A stretch of 64,000 bases of DNA from Pedomonas sp051304405 (GCF_051304405.1 NZ_JBPPGG010000001.1:868001-932000), one strand, 5' to 3'; numbered from the stretch's first letter, positions 16,994-24,667 are shown. Notes: generated by a model from the letters alone, not told the origin. Numbers and translations: made by a program.

Positions 16994-18226
16994 ATGATCG
17001 ACGTGACAGCAAGTTCTGCCCCCTATTATGGCCAGTACCCCTACGGCATTCTGGACGGCGCGGGGCAATTCGCGCCGCAGGGTCTGGGCGGCGGCTTCCT
17101 CGGCGGCACCCTCGGCGGCCTCGCCGGCCGCGCCATCGGCGGGATCTTCGGCAATCAGGGCACGGGCCAGACCGTCGGCAGCACCCTGGGCGGCGTGCTC
17201 GGCGGCCTTCTGCCGTTCCAGGCCGCGCCCCAGATACAGCAGCCGTTCCAGCAACAGTTCCAGCAACCCTACCAGCCGCAATTCGCCACGCCGTATGAGC
17301 AGCAGTTCGCGCCGCAGGGCTTCTTCGGCAATCTTCTGCGGCAGGTCGGCGCGCCCATCGGCGGGGCGATCGGTGGGGCCTTCGGCAATCAGGGGCTGGG
17401 CCAGACCATCGGCGGCCTTGCCGGACAGCTGGGCAACCTCCTGCCCTTCCAGTCCGCACCCCAGATGCAGCAGCCGTTCCAGCAGCCCTTCCAGCAACAG
17501 TTCCAGCAGCCGTATCAACAACCGTATCAGCAGCAGTTCGCGCCGCAGGGCTTCTTCGGCAATCTGCTGCGGCAGGTCGGCGCGCCCATCGGCGGGGCGA
17601 TCGGCGGGGCCTTCGGCAATCAGGGGCTGGGCCAGACCATCGGCGGCCTTGCCGGGCAGCTTGGCAACCTCCTGCCCTTCCAGTCCGCACCCCAGATGCA
17701 GCAGCCGTTCCAACAGCCCTTCCAGCAACAGTTCCAGCAGCCGTATCAGCAGCAGTTCGCACCGCAGGGATTCTTCGGTGACCTGCTCAAGCAGTACGGC
17801 GCGCCGGTGGGCAGCACGATCGGCAGCGCCTTCGGCAATCAGGGGTTGGGCCAGACCCTCGGCGGGCTTGCCGGGCAGCTCGGCAGCTTCCTGCCGTTCC
17901 AGGCTGCGCCCCAGATGCAGCAGCCCTTCCAGCAGCCGTTCCAGCAACAGTTCCAGCAGCCGTATCAGCAGCCATTCGCGGGCCAGCAGTTCGCGCCGCA
18001 GGGCTTCTTCGGTGACCTGCTCAAGCAGTACGGCGCGCCGGTGGGCGGGGCGATCGGCGGCGCCTTCGGCAATCAGGGGCTGGGCCAGACCCTCGGCGGA
18101 CTTGCCGGGCAGCTCGGCAGCTTCCTGCCGTTCCAGGCCGCGCCGCAGATGCAGCAGCCGTTCCAGCAGCCGACCCCGGCCGGCTACTACCCCATCCAGT
18201 TTGCCCAACAGCCGGGCATCTGCTGA
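16994..18226 (+). CDS. Gln/Gly-rich protein of five ~75-residue repeats (glycine zippers + FQQ tracts)
   Basis: 410 residues, family not recognised. Five units begin at about residues 25, 104, 181, 254 and 331. A full unit has an amphipathic start (QQFAPQGFFGNLLRQ or GDLLKQYGAP), a glycine-zipper segment (GGAIGGAFGNQGLGQTIGGL), LLPFQSAPQMQQP, then Phe/Tyr-Gln-Gln-Pro tracts. There is no Sec or Tat signal; the N-terminus is MIDVTASSAPYYGQY and the C-terminus ends in a lone Cys (QQPGIC). Low charge and a mix of glycine zippers with Gln-rich linkers suggest a self-assembling or membrane-inserting protein. Ribosome site agagg, 5-nt gap. Downstream lie a small acidic protein and a subtilase, probably co-transcribed. 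Confidence 0.8.
   Translation: MIDVTASSAPYYGQYPYGILDGAGQFAPQGLGGGFLGGTLGGLAGRAIGGIFGNQGTGQTVGSTLGGVLGGLLPFQAAPQIQQPFQQQFQQPYQPQFATPYEQQFAPQGFFGNLLRQVGAPIGGAIGGAFGNQGLGQTIGGLAGQLGNLLPFQSAPQMQQPFQQPFQQQFQQPYQQPYQQQFAPQGFFGNLLRQVGAPIGGAIGGAFGNQGLGQTIGGLAGQLGNLLPFQSAPQMQQPFQQPFQQQFQQPYQQQFAPQGFFGDLLKQYGAPVGSTIGSAFGNQGLGQTLGGLAGQLGSFLPFQAAPQMQQPFQQPFQQQFQQPYQQPFAGQQFAPQGFFGDLLKQYGAPVGGAIGGAFGNQGLGQTLGGLAGQLGSFLPFQAAPQMQQPFQQPTPAGYYPIQFAQQPGIC
17068..18180 (+). repeat. Five in-frame tandem coding repeats (~220-237 bp)
   Basis: DNA repeat underlying the protein above. Units 2 and 3 are almost identical in nucleotides over long stretches around 17330-17480 and 17560-17710, and units 4 and 5 are similarly close, implying recent duplication or homogenisation. 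Unit 1 is the most diverged. Unequal recombination could change the unit count. Confidence 0.85.
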
Positions 18227-18256
18227 CGGGCGGCCGCCAGCGCTTTGACCCGAGGG

Positions 18257-18286
18257 GCCGGGACCCGGTTCGAGCCGGGTCCCGGC
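18257..18286 (+). promoter_or_regulatory. Perfect 12-bp hairpin between repeat-protein gene and small gene
   Basis: gccgggacccgg and ccgggtcccggc are fully complementary around a 6-nt loop. No T-run follows, so it is more likely an RNA-stabilising or attenuating hairpin than a simple terminator. It lies 30 bp after the stop of the repeat-protein gene and 45 bp before the next start, where it could keep the first cistron more abundant than the two downstream. Confidence 0.6.
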
Positions 18287-18331
18287 TGTTCCCTTCCGCA
18301 CAGGGAGCCCGTCCGCACAAGGAGCAGGGAT

Positions 18332-18643
18332 ATGTCTGACGATCGCCGCAGCGACACCGGAGCCGCCGCCCCCGGCGGCGGACTGCGGGACGAAAACGCG
18401 GAGCCCTACATCATCGCCCCGCGCGACGCCCGCGACGAGGCCCAGCGGCAGGACCTCCAGCGGTGCCGGGAGGCCATCGAGCGGTCGCCCTCGGCGCAGG
18501 TCTCGGAGGCCCGCGGACTTCTGAAAGCCTGGCTTCCCTCGCCCCTTGCCCAACAGCTCCGGCGGGAGTTCGCGGACCGTCTCGTCATCGAGAAGGACAG
18601 TCCCCTGCCGGACCCGAGGGTCAAGCCGGACCTCAAGTTCTGA
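18332..18643 (+). CDS. 103-residue acidic protein with subtilase-propeptide-like tail; possible inhibitor or chaperone
   Basis: No family recognised. The start at 18332 follows aaggagcaggg. Charged and disordered N-terminus (MSDDRRSDTGAAAPGGGL), central helix-prone segment (ARDEAQRQDLQRCREAIERS), then QLRREFADRLVIEKDSPL near the C-terminus. That 18-residue stretch aligns without gaps with QLRLSAASHMIVEHDALL in the pro-region of the next gene's protease: 7 identities, matching hydrophobic triplets and the E-x-D pair. This suggests a related pro-domain or inhibitor acting in trans. The functional idea is inference. Lies 92 bp upstream of the protease start. Confidence 0.65.
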   Translation: MSDDRRSDTGAAAPGGGLRDENAEPYIIAPRDARDEAQRQDLQRCREAIERSPSAQVSEARGLLKAWLPSPLAQQLRREFADRLVIEKDSPLPDPRVKPDLKF

Positions 18644-18735
18644 TCCTTCCTGTCGCCGTCCTTCGCGTCATCCGCCGGTCCCCGGGGCCGGACATTCACG
18701 CCTTTCTTTTTTCCCCGTTTTTCATGGAGGTCATG

Positions 18736-20832
18736 ATGCCGGAACAGAAGAATCCAGATCCCGAAGGCCACAAGAAAAAGGCCGGGCGGGAAGACCAGCC
18801 CCGCAGCGGGCAGGGCAACGCCCAGCAGGAGCAGTCCGCCGCGCCCCAGCAATCCGCCGGGCCTTCCCCGCGCGGCGCCTCCGCGCAACAATCCCAGTTC
18901 AGCAACGGCGAACGCGGCGAGCGCGGCGAGCGCGGCCCCGTCGGCCCGCGCAAGCGGCGCTATCTGATCGCCCAGCGTCCCCTTCCTCCGGGGATGCAGC
19001 CCATGGCCGCCGGCTTCCAGCCGATGAGCACCCAGCAGATCCAGGACGAACTGCGCAGTCTCGGCGCGGACATCGTCAAGGAAATCCACTCCCGCGCCCC
19101 GAACCTTGGCATGTTCGCCACGGAGGCCGGGCGGGCGCCCGTGACCACGCCCGGCATCGTGGTCGCCGAACTGGAGCCGGAGAAGGGCGAGCAGCTGCGC
19201 CTCTCCGCCGCGTCCCACATGATCGTCGAGCACGACGCGCTGCTGAAGCACTTCGGCTACGGCGCCAGCCTGGAGCTGACCCGCTCGGCGGTCGAGGCGG
19301 CGGTCTCGCCCCTTTCCCCCACCGCCTCGGTCAGCCTGTCGGTGCGGGTGGTCGGGCCGGACGGGGAGCCGGTGGGCAAGGCCAGCCTCTGCGCCTACGG
19401 GCGCGGCTTCCCGGCGCAATGCACCAGCGATGACAACGGCGTCGCCACGCTCACGCTCATGGGCGGCGGGCCGGAGTCGGTGCAGGCGATCTACGTGAAG
19501 CCGGAGGCGAACTACTGGGAGAAGTTCATCCTCCGGCCCTCGCTCAGCGAGCAGGGCGTCAACACCATCGCGCTGCGCCGGCTCGACGAGACCTACCCGG
19601 ATCTGGAGACCACCGGCATGGTCGGCTGGGGGCAGCGGCTCATGGGCCTCGACCAGCTGGCCAAGGGCATGACCGGGCGCGGCGTGAAGGTGGCGATCAT
19701 CGATTCCGGTTGCGACAACAGCCACCCGCAACTCGGCCACGTGCGGCAGGGCATGGACCTGACCACCGAGGACGGCGACACCAACGGCTGGACCCGAGAC
19801 CAGATTTCCCATGGCACCCACTGCGCGGGCATCATCGGCGCGGCACCCGGGCCCGACGGGGCAGGCATCCGCGGCTTTGCGCCCGAGGCGGAGATCCATG
19901 CCCTCAAGGTGTTCCCCGGCGGGCGCTTCAGCGCGCTGATCGAGGCGCTGGACCTGTGCATCGAGCACGGAATCGACGTGGTCAACCTCAGCCTCGGCAG
20001 CGACGAGGTGTCGGAGCTGGTCACGCAGAAGATTCTGGAAGCCCAGAGCAAGGGCGTCGCCTGCATCGTGGCCGCGGGCAACTCGGGCGGGCCGGTGCAG
20101 TTCCCCGGCAACCTGCCGGGCGTGCTGACGGTGGGAGCCATCGGCAAGACCGGCGAATTCCCGGAGGACTCCTACCATGCCCAGACGCTGGACCCCGGCC
20201 TGCCGGTGAACAACGGCATCTTCCCGGCCAAGTTCAGCTGCTACGGACCGGCCCTCGACGTGTCCGCGCCGGGGGTGGCGATCCTCTCCTGCGTGGCGGG
20301 CGGCGGCTATGCCGCCTGGGATGGCACCTCCATGGCAACGCCCCACGTCACGGGCCTCGCCGCGCTCCTGCTGGCACATCACCCGCTGTTCCAGGGACCG
20401 CTCAAAGCCCGCTCGGCGGAACGGGTGGCGGCGCTCTACCAGCTCATCAAGGCAAGTGCGGTGCCGCTGGTGGCCGATATCCAGCGCGGCGGCGCGGGAT
20501 TGCCGACCCTGCAACCGCTGCTCAGCCTCTCGACGGCCGCCTCGTCCCCGATCCTGCAACCGCCGCAGGCCCGCCTGGATGAGACGGGCGACGCGCGCCG
20601 GGCTCCGGGCGTCCTGGACAACATGCCGGGCCAGCTCGCCAACCGGGGCAGCTACGGCGCAGGCGCCTATCCGGGCGCGCAGTTCAGCGGCATTCCGCCG
20701 GTTGGCTACATGCCGCTGCCGCAGCTGCCCTATGGCGTCGGCGGCATACCGCAGATCCCGCTGGCAAATCTGCTCGCCGATCCGGCCGCCTTCCGCCTGA
20801 TCTCCCAGATGCGGGCCGCCGGGCTGATCTAG
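18736..20832 (+). CDS. S8 family serine protease (subtilase) without signal peptide
   Basis: 698 residues from the ATG at 18736 (ggagg, 5-nt gap); ATGs at 18724 and 18733 are possible. Order: disordered, Lys/Gln-rich N-terminus with a collagen-like GERGERGERGPVGP; pro-region to about residue 180; a small beta domain (VSLSVRVVGPDGEPVGKASL) resembling a carboxypeptidase-regulatory fold; then the catalytic domain with Asp323 (VAIIDSGCDN), His359 (SHGTHCAGI), the oxyanion Asn (VAAGNSGGP) and Ser532 (DGTSMATPHVTG). The tail after ~620 is Gly/Pro/Tyr-rich. No Sec or Tat signal is visible, so it may act in the cytoplasm or leave by another route. Its likely partners are the two preceding genes. Confidence 0.9.
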   Translation: MPEQKNPDPEGHKKKAGREDQPRSGQGNAQQEQSAAPQQSAGPSPRGASAQQSQFSNGERGERGERGPVGPRKRRYLIAQRPLPPGMQPMAAGFQPMSTQQIQDELRSLGADIVKEIHSRAPNLGMFATEAGRAPVTTPGIVVAELEPEKGEQLRLSAASHMIVEHDALLKHFGYGASLELTRSAVEAAVSPLSPTASVSLSVRVVGPDGEPVGKASLCAYGRGFPAQCTSDDNGVATLTLMGGGPESVQAIYVKPEANYWEKFILRPSLSEQGVNTIALRRLDETYPDLETTGMVGWGQRLMGLDQLAKGMTGRGVKVAIIDSGCDNSHPQLGHVRQGMDLTTEDGDTNGWTRDQISHGTHCAGIIGAAPGPDGAGIRGFAPEAEIHALKVFPGGRFSALIEALDLCIEHGIDVVNLSLGSDEVSELVTQKILEAQSKGVACIVAAGNSGGPVQFPGNLPGVLTVGAIGKTGEFPEDSYHAQTLDPGLPVNNGIFPAKFSCYGPALDVSAPGVAILSCVAGGGYAAWDGTSMATPHVTGLAALLLAHHPLFQGPLKARSAERVAALYQLIKASAVPLVADIQRGGAGLPTLQPLLSLSTAASSPILQPPQARLDETGDARRAPGVLDNMPGQLANRGSYGAGAYPGAQFSGIPPVGYMPLPQLPYGVGGIPQIPLANLLADPAAFRLISQMRAAGLI

Positions 20833-20870
20833 GCACGGTTGCCAGCCGATCCTCCATCTTCCCGTCCCTT

Positions 20871-20905
20871 GCAGCCTGCCGGCCCGTCGGCAGGCTGCTT
20901 TTTTT
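20871..20905 (+). terminator. Rho-independent terminator of the protease cassette
   Basis: gcagcctgcc / ggcaggctgc, a perfect 10-bp stem with an 8-nt loop followed by seven T, 38 bp after the protease stop. Confidence 0.9.
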
Positions 20906-21008
20906 CTCGCGCCGCCACAGCCCGAAAGACGGGCGGCAGGCAGCCGAAGCCCTGCTCCCGAGGCGGGAGTTTGCGAAGGATTTCCGTCTGTTGAAGGGGG
21001 AAGAAGGG

Positions 21009-21085
21009 TGGCGCGCCCGGAACGATTCGAACGTCCGACCCTCAGATTCGTAGTCTGATGCTCTATCCAGCTGAGCTACGGGCGC
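21009..21085 (-). tRNA. tRNA-Arg(ACG), copy 1
   Basis: Complete cloverleaf on the minus strand: acceptor GCGCCCG pairs with CGGGCGC, D-arm AGCTCAGCTGGATAGAGC, anticodon loop CTACGAA (ACG), T-arm GTTCGAATC, and an encoded CCA end. Identical over its length to the copy at 24591-24667. Confidence 0.95.
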
Positions 21086-21178
21086 AACCTGCGTGTGGCC
21101 CTATACGGACTCCCCGCCGCTGTAAACAGAAAACTTGCCGCTTCCCTTCCTCACGCCCGCTTCCTCAGGCCCGCTTCC

Positions 21179-23164
21179 TCACGCCAGCGCCCGCGCGGCC
21201 ATGTGCCCCTCGCGGATGGCGGTTTGCAGGTAGCGGGGGCTGAGGGCATCGCCCACCACCACCACCTGGCCCGCCCAATCCGACAGGGCGGCGGCCAGCG
21301 CGTCGTTGGTCCTGTTGTGCGACACCCAGACAACCGTATCGGCCTTCACCGCGAACTCTCCGCCGTAGCGGTAGGCGAGACGGGCCTCGCCCGGCTCCAC
21401 CGCCAGCAGGCTGGCATAGGGAGAGAAGGCAAACCGGCCGCTCGCCGCCAGCCGCTCCAACGCGGGCTCGGCCGAGAGGCTGGGGTCGAGCTTCGGCGCA
21501 AAGCTGGCAAGGGAGGTGGCGAAGTGCACATGAACGCCCAGCTCCACCAGGTATTCCGCCGCCGCGATCGCCTCGTAATGGCCGGCGTCGTCGAAGACGA
21601 GGGCTGTCTGCCCCCAGTTCCGGCCCCGCCCCTGCGTCAGCACGTCGATGCTGGAGACCACATGGGGCAGGTCCATGCCCGTGGGCTGCAAGCCCGGCCG
21701 CAGGTGCTGCCGGCCATCCACGCGCGGCAGGGACCCGGTGGCAACGATCACCACATCCGGGTTCAGGCTGTGCACGTCCTCCGCCTCGATGTAGGTGTTC
21801 AGCCGGACATCGACGCCGAGACGGCGCACCTCCCGCTCCAGCCAGTGGACGATGTCGCCGATGCCCGTCCGGCGCGGCGCCAGGGCGGCCACGACGGCGC
21901 CGCCGCCCACATGGGGCATGGCCTCGGCGAGGGTGACCCTGTGCCCCCGCCTGGCGGCGATACGGGCGGCCTCCAGCCCGGCCGGACCGCCACCCACCAC
22001 CAGCACGGATTTGGGAGCGGCCGCCGGTTCGATCAGATCCTCCGACAGGGTGGCCTCCAGGCCGACCGCCGGATTGACGGTGCAGCCGATCCGGCCCAGC
22101 GTCAGCAGGCCGCCGATGCAGCCATGGTTGCAGCCGATGCAGGGCCGCACGTCATCCGGGTCGCCCTCCAGGGTCTTGCGCACGATATGGGGGTCGGCGA
22201 TGTGGGCGCGGGTCATGCCCACCAGATCGGCCTCCCCGCTGCGGATGATCTGCTCGGCCTCCGCCAGCGTGCGGATACGGCCCGTCACCAGGAGGGGCAG
22301 GCGGGTGATGCGCCGCGTCTCCCGGGCATAGGGCAGCTCGTAGCCCATGGGCTCGGACATGGGGCCGATGATCTTGTGCGGGTTGTAGTCGGTGCCGGTG
22401 GTGAGGTTGACGAAGTCGATCAGCCCGCGTTCCTCGAAGGCGGCGACCAGCCGCGCCACGTCGGCGGGGCCGAATCCGCCCGGGAGCAGCTCGGTGCCGA
22501 GGCGGACGCCCAGCGCCATGGTGTCGGGCAGCACCGCCCGCACCGCCTCCAGCAGCCGGAAGGCAAGGCGCGCCCGGTTCTCGAAAGAGCCGCCGTAGTC
22601 GTCCGTCCGGTGGTTGTGGAGGGGCGAGAGGAACTGCTGCACCAGATAGCCGTGGGCCATGTGCAGCTCGATTCCGTGCAGCCCGGCCTCCGCGCAATCG
22701 CGGGCGGCCGCTACATAGGCATCGACCAGCGCATCGATCTGGGCCAGCGTCATCGGCCGCGCCTGAATCCCGAGAAGCGCGCCCACCGTGTCCGAGGACG
22801 ACCACGGCGGCGAGCCATCCAGCTCGGGAATCTCGTTGCCCAGGTGGCCGATCTGCTGGAATACCTTCATGCCATAGGGCCGGACCGCCTCGACCAGGCG
22901 GCGGTAGCCCTCCTTCAGCCCCGGCGCGCCCGCGACGAAAAACGGATAGGCCGAGGTGCCGACGCCCAGCGCCTCCAGGATCGTCAGGCCGACGCCGCCC
23001 CTGGCCCGCTCCACATGGTAGGCGATGAGCGCGTCGCTCATGGTGCCGCCGCCAAGCCCTGTGCCGTGGCCCGTGCGCACGACGCGATTGGGCAGCTCCA
23101 CAGGCCCCACCTGCAAAGGACTCATCACATGGCGATAGGCGGACGGCACCTTCTGGTCCGGCAT
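21179..23164 (-). CDS. FMN/FAD/Fe-S flavin oxidoreductase of the 2,4-dienoyl-CoA reductase type
   Basis: 661 residues. An Old Yellow Enzyme barrel spans about 1-370 (ELPNRVVRTGHGTGLGGGTM; ELHMAHGYLVQQFLSPLHNH; DDYGGSFENRARL). A Cys cluster for a 4Fe-4S centre follows (CIGCNHGCIGG, then IGCTVNP). The C-terminal half is an FAD/NAD(P) reductase module (SVLVVGGGPAGLEAARIAAR). It reduces an activated C=C bond using NAD(P)H; relatives act on dienoyl-CoA, methylamines or steroid/bile acid enones, so the substrate is open. It is upstream and divergent from a TetR regulator, which may control it. Confidence 0.88.
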   Translation of the reverse strand: MPDQKVPSAYRHVMSPLQVGPVELPNRVVRTGHGTGLGGGTMSDALIAYHVERARGGVGLTILEALGVGTSAYPFFVAGAPGLKEGYRRLVEAVRPYGMKVFQQIGHLGNEIPELDGSPPWSSSDTVGALLGIQARPMTLAQIDALVDAYVAAARDCAEAGLHGIELHMAHGYLVQQFLSPLHNHRTDDYGGSFENRARLAFRLLEAVRAVLPDTMALGVRLGTELLPGGFGPADVARLVAAFEERGLIDFVNLTTGTDYNPHKIIGPMSEPMGYELPYARETRRITRLPLLVTGRIRTLAEAEQIIRSGEADLVGMTRAHIADPHIVRKTLEGDPDDVRPCIGCNHGCIGGLLTLGRIGCTVNPAVGLEATLSEDLIEPAAAPKSVLVVGGGPAGLEAARIAARRGHRVTLAEAMPHVGGGAVVAALAPRRTGIGDIVHWLEREVRRLGVDVRLNTYIEAEDVHSLNPDVVIVATGSLPRVDGRQHLRPGLQPTGMDLPHVVSSIDVLTQGRGRNWGQTALVFDDAGHYEAIAAAEYLVELGVHVHFATSLASFAPKLDPSLSAEPALERLAASGRFAFSPYASLLAVEPGEARLAYRYGGEFAVKADTVVWVSHNRTNDALAAALSDWAGQVVVVGDALSPRYLQTAIREGHMAARALA

Positions 23165-23506
23165 GTTTCTTCCTCCCCCGCCCCCGTGCGGCCCGCGCGC
23201 CTTCTGTGGCTTCTCCGGGATTTCTGTTTTTCGGCCGGTTTTCGCATCGGGGCAGGCAGAAGGCTAATGTCGAACACTGTTACAAATGACCTGATCTTTC
23301 TGACAGGGGTCCGGCCCGCGTGTTCCTGCTGCGATCAGCCGCACAACGGGATGATTTTGCGAGACAAAAACCAAAAACACCGCCTCCCCGTGCGGGCTCT
23401 TGCCGAATCGTTTTTTTTGAATATCGTATAAATTAAGCGATTAACGCTGACCGCCGCGACATCCACGGCTTTGCTCGACAGAGAAGGGCCTGAAGGAGTG
23501 AGGAGC
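23165..23506. other. Intergenic region before the 39-codon gene
   Basis: 342 bp between the flavoenzyme start and the small gene. AT-rich around 23405-23445 with TATAAA at 23427-23432, a possible -10 element for the small gene, though no good -35 lies at the right distance. No other gene seen. Confidence 0.4.
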
Positions 23507-23626
23507 GTGAACAAAACGCTGGTCTTGCGCAAGCGTCTGAACCGCCCGCTGAACCCCGGGCCTTTGGAAAGGATCAATGTCTCCCTGCCTCCGGTAACCG
23601 GCACCTCTCTCAGCGCCGGTTGCTGA
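23507..23626 (+). CDS. 39-residue orphan peptide of unknown function
   Basis: GTG start, with aaggag 8 nt upstream and a second purine-rich gaggagc adjoining. The product begins MNKTLVLRKRLNRPLNPGPL and ends ERINVSLPPVTGTSLSAGC. The first half is basic (KTLVLRKRLNR); the tail is Thr/Ser-rich and closes with a single Cys. A rho-independent terminator follows 30 bp after the stop, so the small gene has its own translation signal and transcript end. No modification enzyme, transporter or immunity-like gene adjoins it. It might be a regulatory peptide, a precursor peptide or a leader of a small RNA. No family recognised. Confidence 0.5.
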   Translation: MNKTLVLRKRLNRPLNPGPLERINVSLPPVTGTSLSAGC

Positions 23627-23655
23627 CGTCAGGACTTCTCCAGAGAGCACCTGAA

Positions 23656-23686
23656 GGGGAGGGCCGCTGCGGCGCTCCCCTTTTTT
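23656..23686 (+). terminator. Rho-independent terminator after the 39-codon gene
   Basis: ggggagggccg / ctg loop / cggcgctcccc with one mismatch, followed by six T and an AT-rich tail. Confidence 0.85.
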
Positions 23687-23749
23687 ATTTTATGCCCGGC
23701 TTTTCCCCGCTTTTCGCTGGAGCCCGCCCCGGGAACGGCACCTATGGAA

Positions 23750-23787
23750 TTGCTTCTAGATGAATCAGCAAATTTACCTAGAAGCAA
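23750..23787. promoter_or_regulatory. Palindromic operator for the TetR regulator
   Basis: Perfect 10-bp arms ttgcttctag and ctagaagcaa spaced by 18 bp, located 42 bp before the regulator's GTG start in an AT-rich stretch. Size and position fit autoregulation by a TetR dimer pair. Confidence 0.65.
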
Positions 23788-23828
23788 CGAAAGTATAGGT
23801 AGGGGCTCCCCGTTACTGAGAGGCGACT

Positions 23829-24443
23829 GTGCCCAGAATTGTTGATCACGAACGTCGGCGCCAGGACATCGCAAAGGTTGTCTCGAAGCTGGTCCTGGAA
23901 GGCGGGACGGAAGCTGTCACCCTGCGGCGGGTGGCGGAACTGTGCGGCTACAGCACCACCGTGATCTGCCACTACTTCGCCTCCAAGGTGGAGATGCTGA
24001 CCTATACCCAGCGTCTCGCCTGGCAGAACGGGCTGAACAACGTGGTGAAGGCCAGCACGGCGGGCAAGGACCTGCTCGGGTGCCTGGAGATGTGCCTGCC
24101 CAATACGCCCAAACGGTGGGAGGACTGGCACTGCTGGCTGGCGTTCTGGGGCCTGTCGCACAAGGAAAAGGCCGTGAAGGCCGCCTGGCGCGAGGGCAAG
24201 GACGTGAGCCACGGCATCCTGGCGATGCTGGTGCGCAAGGCGCAGGAGGAGGGCGAGTTCGACCCCGCCTGCGACCCGGAGGAGACGGCCCTGCACCTGC
24301 AAATCGCCGTCAACGGCATTGCCACGCTGGTGGCGCAGGACCGGGAAGCCTGGCCCGCCCGCAGACAGCGCGAGGTGCTGGTGCAGCACATCCGCCGCCT
24401 CGGCTACATCCCCAAGGAAATCGGAACCCCCGCCGCCGCCTGA
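23829..24443 (+). CDS. TetR-family regulator, BetI-like
   Basis: 204 residues from a GTG start preceded by gagagg. The N-terminal helix-turn-helix is typical: RRQDIAKVVSKLVLEGGTEA, then TLRRVAELCGYSTTVICHYF and SKVEMLTY. The ligand domain has Trp-rich WEDWHCWLAFWGLSHKEKA, similar to the BetI subgroup. The operator just upstream argues for autorepression. Natural target candidates are itself, the 39-codon gene and the flavoenzyme gene on the other side of the intergenic region; the inducer is unknown. Confidence 0.85.
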   Translation: MPRIVDHERRRQDIAKVVSKLVLEGGTEAVTLRRVAELCGYSTTVICHYFASKVEMLTYTQRLAWQNGLNNVVKASTAGKDLLGCLEMCLPNTPKRWEDWHCWLAFWGLSHKEKAVKAAWREGKDVSHGILAMLVRKAQEEGEFDPACDPEETALHLQIAVNGIATLVAQDREAWPARRQREVLVQHIRRLGYIPKEIGTPAAA

Positions 24444-24590
24444 TCCGCGCCGCCGCGCGGCACGCGGCAGCATCGCAGACAGGGGCATGACCCGGCGCAC
24501 AAGGCGCAAACGGTCTGTGCATGCGGGAATTGTCCAGGCTTGCCCGGATTTTCGGGGCTTGCGGGACTGTTCGGAAATGCGGGGGAGAAA

Positions 24591-24667
24591 TGGCGCGCCC
24601 GGAACGATTCGAACGTCCGACCCTCAGATTCGTAGTCTGATGCTCTATCCAGCTGAGCTACGGGCGC
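24591..24667 (-). tRNA. tRNA-Arg(ACG), copy 2
   Basis: Same structure as copy 1: acceptor GCGCCCG/CGGGCGC, anticodon ACG in loop CTACGAA, encoded CCA. Identity with copy 1 stops at the ends of the gene; flanks are unrelated. Confidence 0.95.

Noticed and set aside
17068..18180. Repeats that might suggest a CRISPR array
   Set aside because: Units are ~220-237 bp, in frame, adjacent and coding; no short repeats with unique spacers, and no cas genes.
23507..23626. 39-codon gene as a lasso- or lanthipeptide precursor
   Set aside because: No leader-processing protease, cyclase, dehydratase or transporter is adjacent; the core-like tail lacks the acidic ring residue expected of a lasso peptide. 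The asparagine-synthetase-like gene is 14 kb away.
21009..24667. Complete integrative element between the tRNA copies
   Set aside because: No integrase, recombinase or att-like repeat beyond the tRNA itself is visible.
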